Source: Triatoma infestans (Eukaryota > Arthropoda > Insecta > Hemiptera > Reduviidae). Taken from it: DNA of 64,000 nt. Location: assembly GCA_011037195.1 (NCBI GenBank), contig JAAEAF010014402.1:1-64000 (forward strand), written 5' to 3'. Within the stretch, counting starts at the first letter, position 1. Every line of letters starts with the position of its first letter. Made by a program: the position numbers and the translations under genes. A model generated the notes under the pieces. It saw only the letters and a list, made by a program, of their open reading frames with translations, ran no database searches and was not told the DNA's origin. This document shows, piece by piece, positions 55,347-64,000 of this stretch.

Positions 55347-56111
55347 TGTAACGGGATATGGGAGGTTAATGGATAAGGGAAGTATTAAGCTATACTGCGC
55401 TAGTAGATTTATTATTATATTAGAACCATACCTGGAAAAATAAAGCTCGAAAAAAAAAATTGTAATGCTATAGGATATAATATTTGATATTGAGAGTTTA
55501 CAATAAAATAATGGAAGGTGTTAAGCCGAGTTAATATCAACTGCCGGAAGATATATTAAACATTAGATGACTACTAAGCTAAACATGAACACTGGCTAAC
55601 ATTCAACCCCGATATTATATGTTCCTTTTTACTATTACTCTACTCTAAACAATAATTTTACTCTATTTTGCATAACAGATTACTCTACTATTAATTGTTA
55701 TCCTAGCCAGAACCCTTAGCAATCAAATTATTGTGAAATACAAAACGTAAGGCTTAAACTAGCTATCAACTGGTAAATAATATCCTAAATATCAGGAAAT
55801 TTCTTACGTTAATCCTACTCCCTAATTCAGACTAGGGCCATGTAATCGAGTGTGCCGCTTCGGCGCCAGAAGCTAGAAAAATGCCATGGGTACTCTCCGA
55901 AAAGTTGTCCTATGTACGCCTCCATTCACTAACGCTCTCCGAGCTAGACTGACTCTTCTTTTAAAACAATTCTCTCATACAGAGAGAAATAGTAGGAGCA
56001 AAACGTTGACGCGGCAAACCACCACTGCACTGGCCCGTCGTATAGATAACTGTTCTCTTCTCTTATTAACTAGTTTAAAATATAATAAATTCAAATGCTC
56101 GCACTACTACA
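55347..56111 (-). repeat. 3' LTR of the provirus
   Basis: 765 bp with TGTAAC...ACTACA ends on the plus strand. On the minus strand the polypurine tract AGAGGGAGG precedes it. Confidence 0.85.
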
Positions 56112-56299
56112 ATGCCTCCCTCTAAAAAAAAGGGGGCGACTTCCAAGTCGCTCCTTTTTCTCATTACTTGTCTTCCTTCTTCGTTCCGCTCCTGGGTCTC
56201 GGTCGGTACGGGGTATAAGGCACTGCAGGTGATGTCAGTTGGTCTTCAGTTGACGGGGGCTCCGAGGTGGGAAGAAGTGCTCTGGAACGTCTCCAACTG

Positions 56300-58090
56300 T
56301 ATCAACACAAGCCTATAATTCCCATAGCCACCAGGGCCAGGCCGGTACTGCCACTCCACCACGTTACTGGATGGTTGGTCCAGGCTGGTTCTTCTTCCCG
56401 GTCTTGTATTCTCTCGATGATAGACATCATCGCTTCCAGTTCTACTTCCGTGGCTTCATGGCTGCCCCTTCGCAGCGAGCCGCCGGCCTTTAACTCTTCC
56501 AAGGCCGGTTCAATATAGGGTTCGTTCAGTGGGGCATGGGGCGCACTCGTTAAAGGTAGATTTGGAAGGCTGATGACCCGCCGCTGTAGCTCGGTGGTGG
56601 CAGTGCAACCTCGGCTGTTTGGTAGGAGACGATAATCCACCGTCTGGAGTAGACAGTGCTCGACTGCCTGCACTTCTCCGAGCCCTTCGATCTCTTGTTC
56701 CGTGATATCCAGTTGGCATTGTGATATTAGATGTGTCTTCTGAGGTACGCTCTAGATCCAAACGTCGCGGGTTCCGTCCCACTCCCATGTGGGGCGAAAA
56801 GGTGTTGTAAACAGGCTCGTCGCACATATCGGTTGCGCCTTAGCCCAGGTAGTCTCTCTGAACAAGGCACTGAGGCAGGACTTGCGTTCTAGAGAGAATA
56901 TAGGGAACTCGACAGGGCATACAAGGAGATGCGCCCCCGGCACCTGCGTCGCTGCAACTCGCTAATGGACGTATGGAAGTCTCGATCTCTGCTGATAAGG
57001 AAGTAGTCAGCTTCTGGTTGTAATATCATGGGTATGGGCTGGAGCCAGTGGGTATGGGAATCGATCTCACTCGGTACATCTCATATTGTCTTCCTGGCGC
57101 CGACAAGGGCAGATCCAACAGTATGCTGATGACATCTCCTGTAGAAATGGCGTGCGCTTCCGCCGTGTCATAGTAGAAATACATGTCGGCAGGCGCGGTA
57201 CCCGCCGCAAACTCCAACCCCCTCGGCAGCCTGGGCGCCACTCTTCTTACCATCGCACTTAACTCCATTCGACTACCAGCAAGATATTAGCCCTCCCGGA
57301 GGCAAGCCCCTCTAGTGCCCCATGGATGGTTCTTATCGTAATTAGCGACTCCAACGCAGATAGTTCTAGGTTTCTAATGAGGGTGGAAGAGTTAATGTAT
57401 ATATGTAAGAGAAGGGTGACGTTATGTACCTGGGATTCGAGGTGGGAGATTCTGCGGTTATATTGAGATACGTGGAGGGACAGTTGCTCGGCCACGCCAT
57501 TGAGCCGTTGGTTAGCCTGCGCTATGTCGTTGTTTAGTCGTTTAGTCACGGTTAGATGGTTTTTCTCCAAATGGACTAACTCCGCCTCGACACGGTCTAA
57601 ATGCTGCAGGTGGGCTTGCGACTCGCGCAGGTCATCTTCATCTGGGGTACCGAAAGGTACCTTCAGAACCCACCCTCCAATGTTTAAGAAGCCTCTCTTT
57701 GTCGCCGATGGGGTAACATATCCAGCATAGTTTAACTCGCTTCCAGCAAGTCCTCTTCAAGGGCTAATATACGCTCTATCTCTTCCTCATGGATTCCGAG
57801 GGACGGTGCCCGGGCGGTAGCCTCCCGCAGATGAGTCCCGACCTCCAGCGTCAGTGTCCGAAGCCGGGCCACATCGGAGTGGATAGCAGTGGCATTGAGC
57901 TGGATCACTATTCTCCAGCGATCCCCTACTAGTAGCGTATCCGCCTCCTTGGTGAACAGCGCCGCCTATCGCAGTTGGCCCGCGACCATCCCCAAAGCTT
58001 GCCACACTGTAACATCCGGTAACTGGGTTAAAAGAGACTCTGAAGATACTTGCAATGGGGTCACTACTTCCCTCTCTCTGTGTACTTGCA
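56300..58090 (-). pseudogene. Provirus env-like glycoprotein, broken
   Basis: Downstream of integrase, minus-strand frames encode a surface/transmembrane layout typical of insect errantivirus Env. An N-terminal part has an in-frame stop near 57968. A basic TKRG site near 57685 is followed by a Gly-rich hydrophobic segment (FLNIGGWVLKVPFG), in the place of a cleavage site and fusion peptide. A long helical region with SQYNRRISHLESQ follows. After a stop, an ectodomain part resembles the baculovirus F-protein family, and a Trp-flanked hydrophobic span (LALVAMGIIGLC) near 56330 is the likely membrane anchor. Several breaks show that it cannot be made intact. Confidence 0.65.
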
Positions 58091-58103
58091 GGTTCGCGAT
58101 TTC

Positions 58104-61100
58104 TCAATGGGTACGGGGATCTGGGACGAGGCGGGTTACTGTCGTCAGGGTAGTAGGTGGAATCTCGTGGATCATCCCCTTCGGGCGGGGATAGAGGTAA
58201 GAATAATCCTGGGTCCCACTGCTACAATAGTCGGGGAGGGCTTCTTCCTCCGGGTGTATCCCTTCCATACCCTCTTCCTCTTCGTCATCGGAGTTGGGGG
58301 CCAATACCCACGGGGGGATGGGTACCGGTTCCTTGGAGCTGGCTTCTTCCGATCGGCCTTCAGAGGGCGGCTCTGGCCTCGGCTGTTCTATTGTAACCTC
58401 TCCTCTAAACGGTTTCAATCTATTGAGACGGATGGTTTGCCACTCGCCCGGGCGCAGCTCGATGCTGTAGGTGCAGTCACTCAGCCGCTCGGCCACCCGG
58501 AAGGGTCCTCTCCACGGCTTGAGAAACTGTTTTGCTGCGCCTGGCCTAGGTGCCGGAAAATGCACATACACCCATTCCCCCTTAGCCAACGTCCGGATCG
58601 TGGCCTTACGATCGTAAACGGCCTTGTTCCTTTCATGCGCTCGTGCGGTTCGCTCTCGAGCGAGGCTATGGGCTTCAACTAACCTAGCACCTAGTTCCTC
58701 GACGTATCCTTCCTTGGGCTCCCCCTCCTGCTTGGGGCGCGTGCCACAGAGGAAAGGGCGCGCAATCTCCCGGCCAAAGACCATATAGTTGGGAGTGAAC
58801 CCCGTTGCGCTATGAGGGGTGCTGTTATATGCCATCACTGCAAACGGCACCCATTTATCCCAGTCTATACCGTCACAACGAACTAAGTGGGACAGACTAT
58901 CTACTAAGGTTCTATGATAGCGCTCTAGGAGCCCATTGCATTGGGGATGGTAGGGTGTTGCCTTTAGCTTCTTGACCCCCAGCATGTCGCAGATTCCCTT
59001 CATTAAAGCGGAGCAGAAGTTTGTCCCCTGATCCGTAAGGATTTGGGAAGGAACGCTGACGGACAATTACCCGCTGGACGAAGGCGTGAGCAACGCTATC
59101 CGCTGTTTGGTCTCGTAAAGGTATTACCTCCGCATTTCGTGAGAAGTGATCCACGATTGTTAACATGTACTTGTTTTGGCGCATCCGGCTGGACGGAAGG
59201 GTGCCCAAATATCCAGCGATACTAGTTCAAACGGAGATATAGGGTGCGGCACGTCTCCCAATGGGGCTTTTAACTTGACTGCGGTCTTGCGCTCATTGCA
59301 GCTTTGACAATCCCGAACGTAATTCTTGACATCTTCTCTCCAGGTTGGCCAGAAATATTCTCTGCCCACTATTCCCAACGTTCTCTCCACCCTGGGTGGC
59401 CCGCAAAGCGGGAACTGTGGGACTGGTGCAGTACGAAACTCCTTAGTTCTCGAGGTACTACTAATTTGTCTTGTTGGGATTTTCCCCCTTTTAAGAATAG
59501 TAGCCCATCCGCATCGCGCCTGTATTGATGTCCCGCATACCGAACCAACCCTTGGCAGTCCTCATCCCTCTCCTGAGCGCGCACGATATCACTTCGTTCC
59601 CAGCGATCACAAGACTCTTCAATTGCGGCCACAAAACGACTCAGAGCGTTCGCATTATGATGTTTCTTACCAGGTCGATAAACAGCCTCATAGTCGTACT
59701 CGGCAAGACGCTGTTGCCATCTAGATAACCGCGAGGACGGATCCTTGATTGTTAGCAACCACCGTAAGGCACTGTGATCGGTGACAAGCTGGAACCGCCG
59801 ACCGTATAATAACACCGGAAGTGCATTATGGCCCCCATGGCCGCTAACATCTCCTTCTCCGTCGTACTATAATTCTTTTCCGCCTTCTTCAACTGTCGGC
59901 TGGCAAACACCACCGGTCTCTCCTTGCCCTGATACAGCTGAGATAACACAGTTCCCACAGCTGTACCAGAAGCATCGGTGGCAAGGATGAATGGCAGGGA
60001 AAAGTCCGGGTATATTAATACGTCTTCGCCACAGAGGGCGTCGCGTAAGTTTTCGAAGGCACTCTGTTGGTCCTGGCCCCCAACAGAACGGTTGGTCCTG
60101 GCCCCAACAGAACGGTTAGTCCTGCTTGGTTAATTGCGTAAGGGGCTGGGCCTTGAATGCGAAATCTGGAATGAAACTACGATAGTACCCCACTAACCCC
60201 ACGAAGGCTCGCACTTCTCGTACATTGCCCGGCACCTTATATGCTTTCATGGCCTCTACTTTTGACGGTTCCGGTTTTACGCATCCCGGCTTACGATAAG
60301 TCCCAGGTACTTCACCTGGTGTGCTCCAAAGCAGCACTTCTTCAAATTAACCTTGAGGTGCGCTTCCCGTAGTTTAGCCAATACCTTACCTAATCTTTCC
60401 GCATGCTCCGCGGCGATAGCGCTACAGACAATAACGTCACAAAACAAGGACGTCAACGTTCCCTTGAGGTCGCTCAGTAGGCGATCCATTAGCAACTGGA
60501 ACGTACTGCGGGCTCCGGCTAACCCAAAGGCCATCCGTGTATAGTGGTAGTGGCCTTCTGAGTGGAAAAGCCCGTCTTATATTGGTCTTCCTCCGCAATC
60601 CGGATCTGATGATACCCCGACATCATATCCAAGGTCGTAAAATATTTGCTCTTTCCTAGGCCGTCTAGAGTCTCAACTATATTTGGCAGAGGATAGGACG
60701 GCACCCTAGTGATTGAATTGAGCCCCCTAAAATCCGTACAAAACCTATACTTAATAGCCCCGTCCTCAGTCTTCTTCCTGACCACTCCGAGCTGGATGGA
60801 ACTATGATTCCTTTGGCCAGCATATCCTCCACCAGCTCCTTCATAGCCTCCTTCTAGTGGTACGGCCTGCGCGCTATAGGTTTTGCATCTGCTGTATCTA
60901 TGCGTGGTAGATCTCCGCCGTACATCCGAGAGAATCCGCCTGGGGATCCTGGAAAACATCTTGATACTCCAGTACCACACGCCCGATGTACCTACCAGTA
61001 CCTCCAGTACCTACTCTCCTCTTCGTTGAGGTGGCTCAGCTTATATTCCAATATCCTCGAGAGACTCACATTCGCGTTCAAGACGCCTACTCCGGTTATC

Positions 61101-61980
61101 TCACTCTCCGGCCTGTCGGCAAGCGCCGCCACCTCGATAATATCCTCACAAATTGACTCCGCCCTGCCCAATCGTTGGTTTTTGGTTAGCTCCACAGGGT
61201 GCGTTCCCATATTTATTACCTGCACCCAGACCTTCCCATCCCTTACGTCGGCCATGGTTCGCCCAATACACAGTAGACCTCCCTCAGGTCTCTCCGGTTC
61301 GATCAAAACTACCTTAGGTTGCGATAGACCTTCCAACCGACCCTCGACGATTGTCTCGCAACGAGGGTTCACCCGGGTTGACTTACACAACCTTACACCC
61401 CAATAGGTCGCCTCTTGGCGTTCGGCAGTCTCTTGAGCTCCCGCCACCACAATATCTTCCAATACTGATAGGACTTCAACTCAAGCCCCGTTTGCTCGCA
61501 GCTCTCTGTGCCCCGCATCTACAACGAGATTCAACGCCGAAAGCGCGCTTAGCCCCAGAATACCGTCCGCCTTCACGTCTACCTCTGCAATTACAAATTC
61601 TTGTAACCTGCGTTTGGATCCGCAGGATATGTATATCCGCTGCACCCCTCGAACGTCCAATTGGTTCCCGGTTACCCCTTGAGCCTTAATGTCGCAAGGT
61701 TCCATTCTGATTCCCCCAATCGGTTCCCTGAGGATAGAGATACCCGCAAGCCGTATCCACTAACAACACCCGTGTCTCTCCTGGGAGACACAACAGGATG
61801 GACAAGAAGGATGGCTGCGGTCCCTGAACGTTGGTAATCCTCTCGGTAACCCCTATAGTTCCTGACCCTCCGCTGCTGGGGCTGGCAGCGGTGGTCAACC
61901 ATTTGGGGAAGTGGTCGGTGCACCGGTCGTCCGTGGCGACTGGGCGACTGCAGCCGCTCTTCCCACACGCTTCGTGCAAT
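58104..61980 (-). pseudogene. Provirus pol: protease, RT, RNase H, integrase
   Basis: The protease region has VLLVDTACG, where Ala replaces the usual Gly or Ser after DT. RT has RFCTDFRGLNSIT, YFTTLDMMSGYHQI, then after a break FCDVIVCS in place of the catalytic xxDD, with the second Asp lost. RNase H pieces have VVFASRQLKKAEKNYS and FQLVTDHSALRWLL. The integrase has an HHCC finger (CQSCNERK), SLDIWAPF, LTDQGTNFCSALMKG and NGLLERYHRTL, and a long C-terminal part to 58104. At least four frameshifts and active-site changes make it inactive. Confidence 0.8.
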
Positions 61981-62973
61981 CACGGGCAATGTGGCCTGCT
62001 TGGCCGCAGACATAGCATTCTCTCACTTCTCCTTGAACTAGCCCTCTCTGCTGGCACCAATACCGTTGCTGGTTCGTCATAATTTGATGGCTATTCTCTC
62101 GGTAGAATGGGCATTCCCTAGCCCAGTACCCTTTACGTCCACAACGGAAGCACCCCCCTCGGGATGGCGCTTCCGGAGAGGACCTGTTGACTCCGTGGAT
62201 ATCATATCTCTCTTGACCCCACCTCGACGGTCCGGCTTCCGCTTGTTCAACCAGCGTAGCTCTGCGGACAGCCTCCAGCATAGTGTCTGGGGGGTGGTAT
62301 CGTAACTGCCTTCATGCCTCGCCACTAAGCCCCTTCATATAGGCCGCGAGTACAATACTTTCGGCATGTTTCCGCTACCATAATTGCTTCTCCTCGGGGC
62401 CCTTCCGAGTAAGCGTGCGTTCCCCCAACTGCCTGCAGCGATCGGCAAACTCTCTCATGCCTTCCCCCTTCCACTGCACCACCGAGTTTAGAGCTAGTAA
62501 GCTCTGCGCCGGGGTGGCTGTCTTCTGGAATCTCTCCTCTAGAACCCGACGATAACACGAAAAGCCTGTATGGATCCCCTGTAATTCTGGATGACTACTA
62601 ATGCACATCGCTGCCTGGCCAGTGGCCTTAAGTCGGCAGACCAGCACCTTATCCGCGTCTGCCCAGTTTCCGCTAGTGGCAACCATCTCTAAATTACGTA
62701 GAAACTCATTCACCGGTGTGGACCCCGGCTCACCTGACCAGCTAGGGATCAGGTGCATCAAGGACATATGCCGCTTCGGCCCCGATGGCTTGCGCCCACA
62801 TCAACTCCGCTCGGGTTCTCTTGACCAACTCGGTTGCGCCCTTGTAGCTCCATTGTCTCCAATCGCTTAGCAATCTCCTCCCTCTCCCTGTCCCGCACGG
62901 CTAATTCGGCATTAAGTCGTCGCAACTCCTCCACCTCCCTCCGCAACTCTTCCTCCTTAGCCTCTTTCGGCAT
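61895..62973 (-). pseudogene. Provirus gag
   Basis: A charged coiled-coil start (KEEELRREVEELRRLNAELA) opens at Met 62973 and stops after 70 codons. A capsid-like part in a second frame contains SWSGEPGSTPVNEFLRNLE and WKGEGMREFADRCRQLGE. The nucleocapsid in a third frame has two knuckles: CFRCGRKGYWAREC, with Tyr for His, and an intact CYVCGQAGHIARDC. The frame breaks exclude a working Gag. Confidence 0.75.
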
Positions 62974-63019
62974 AATTTTATAGTTAGGGAGCCTAGGATC
63001 CCACTTCTGACACCAAATA

Positions 63020-63703
63020 GGTTAGTGGATAAGGGAAGTATTAAGCTATACTGCGCTAGTAGATTTATTATTATATTAGAACCATACCTGGAAAAATACA
63101 GCTACAACCGGTGAATTCTACTCGTCTAATAGTTAATAACATAACTGCCGGAAGATATATTGAACATTAGATGACTACTAAGCTAAACATGAACACTGGC
63201 TAACATTCAACCCCGATACTATATGTTCTTTTTTACTATTACTCTACTCTAAACAATAATTTTACCCTACTTTGCATAATAGATTACTCTACTATTAATT
63301 TTATCCTAGCCCGGAACCCTTATCAATCAAATTATTTGTGAAATACAAAACGTAAGGCTTAAACTAGCTAATTACTGGTAAATAATATCCTAAACATCAG
63401 TAAGTTTCTTACGTTAACCCCACCCCTAATTCAGACTAGGGCCAGTGAAATCCAGTGTGCCGCCTCGGCGCCAGAAGCTAGAAAAATGCCATGGGTACAA
63501 ACCGAAAATTAGTCCTATGTACGCCTCCATTCACTAATGCTCTCCAAGCTATACTGACTCTTCTCTTTTTAAAACGATTCTCTCACACAGAGAGAAATAG
63601 TAAGAGCAAACCACCACTGCACAGGCCCAGTCGTATAGATAACTGTTATCTTCTCTTATTAACTAGTTTAAAATATAATAATTCAAATGTTCGCACCACT
63701 ACA
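63020..63703 (-). repeat. 5' LTR of the provirus
   Basis: About 684 bp, matching 55363-56111 with a replaced segment and scattered changes. Its inner end is truncated next to the primer-binding site. Confidence 0.8.
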
Positions 63704-63707
63704 CTTG

Positions 63708-64000
63708 CAAAAGGGACTATTCAGGTAGGAGACCGCCATTGTCTTTTAGAATTCATAGAACCTTGTTAGCATTGTCTACCCCTTCTTCTCACAGGGGAAG
63801 ACTTGAAATAACAATTAGAAGGCATTCTTTCAGGACAGTAAGTTGTAGACGTTCAAGCAGAACACTTGTTTTTCGCTCTCTTAGCATCAGTGACAGTTCC
63901 ACAATATATTAATAAGTTCAAACATTCTTTGCAAATAACAAATATTTGCAAAAATAAGTTATTATTGTAATAGAATATATTTATTATTAGCAGTGATGAC
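63708..64000 (+). repeat. 3' LTR of the gag-only element, right part
   Basis: Continues the LTR after the provirus and its CTTG repeat. It matches 50691-50965 and runs off the window end, so the far boundary of the element is not seen. Confidence 0.8.

Larger units (their letters stand above)
55347..63703 (-). mobile_element. Endogenous errantivirus-like provirus (gag-pol-env), inactivated
   Basis: LTRs 55347-56111 and about 63020-63703, flanked by the 4-bp direct repeat CTTG (55343-55346 and 63704-63707). The minus-strand order is 5' LTR, a TGGTGTCAGAAGTGGG primer-binding site, gag, protease, RT, RNase H, integrase, env and 3' LTR. It is more GC-rich than the host DNA. All main genes have frameshifts or stops. 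The 5' LTR lacks the last 16 bp or so that the 3' LTR has at its end, and the LTRs differ by a replaced segment near 55440-55545, so the insertion is not recent. It lies inside another element's LTR. Confidence 0.85.
50618..64000 (+). mobile_element. Gag-only LTR retrotransposon, 3' LTR split by a provirus
   Basis: 5' LTR 50618-51091, internal region 51092-55267, 3' LTR starting 55268, interrupted at 55346 by the errantivirus-like element and resuming at 63708 to the window end. TTGGTGCCAGCTG after the 5' LTR is a likely primer-binding site, and AGGAGGGGGATAA before the 3' LTR a polypurine tract. Only gag is found; 52.9-55.0 kb is AT-rich without RT or integrase. It would need a partner's enzymes. 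A solo LTR of the family lies at 28853-29288. Confidence 0.75.

Noticed and set aside
57500..61689. Plus-strand ORFs of up to 210 codons in the provirus
   Set aside because: They lie opposite the integrase, RNase H, RT and env frames and have no recognisable domains; high GC content reduces stops.

Overview
This is an AT-rich eukaryotic genomic window, most likely from an arthropod and probably an insect. The evidence is short exons with GT-AG introns, R1-clade non-LTR retrotransposons, insect-style Gypsy elements including one with an env gene, Penelope-like elements, a carboxylesterase and a serpin remnant. No species can be named from sequence alone. Most of the 64 kb is transposable-element DNA in several nested layers around a few host genes.

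Host genes. (1) RAD51C-like recombinase, + strand, six exons from about 50 to 7775. Its 6.5 kb first intron is filled with retroelements, and one intron starts with GC instead of GT. (2) A complete site-2 protease (MBTPS2/S2P), - strand, six exons from 15535 to 12427, with the HEIGH zinc motif and the distal FDG motif. (3) The 3' part of a carboxylesterase, - strand, four exons from 33859 to 29935. A Gypsy element lies 46 bp upstream of its first visible exon. (4) A broken serpin, + strand, 44134-47105, with two frameshifts and a lost splice donor. A possible orphan exon lies at 9256-9340.

Mobile DNA, left to right. A non-LTR element with an (ATT)n tail and an R1-clade element lie in RAD51C intron 1. 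A reversed R1-clade remnant lies at 16.7-18.1 kb. From 18.1 to 28.1 kb there is a Gypsy-type element with integrase before reverse transcriptase (Gmr1-like order). It was later invaded by an R1-clade element lacking its endonuclease (9-bp TSD) and by a 285-bp hairpin element (12-bp TSD). A second (ATT)n-tailed element at 28.1-29.7 kb contains a solo LTR. A young Gypsy copy fills 33.9-38.4 kb. Two Penelope-like copies face each other at 38.6-40.7 kb. At 47.7-50.6 kb there are inverted and tandem repeats, tRNA-like repeats and a G-rich minisatellite. From 50.6 kb to the window end there is a gag-only LTR element whose 3' LTR is split by an endogenous errantivirus-like gag-pol-env provirus (55.3-63.7 kb).

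The most interesting signal is a set of about 285-bp palindromic elements with direct target duplications (27648-27932 and 40813-41101, plus a diverged relative at 2321-2536). Their arms can be folded by eye into type I hammerhead ribozymes: CUGANGA core, helix II, GAAA, a GUC cleavage triplet and a matching helix I. In one copy both strands have the motif. A Penelope-type tail at 45643-45681 carries a similar motif. All of these have one extra nucleotide between the CUGANGA core and helix II. They look like non-autonomous, hammerhead-bearing retroelements, perhaps mobilised by Penelope-like elements.
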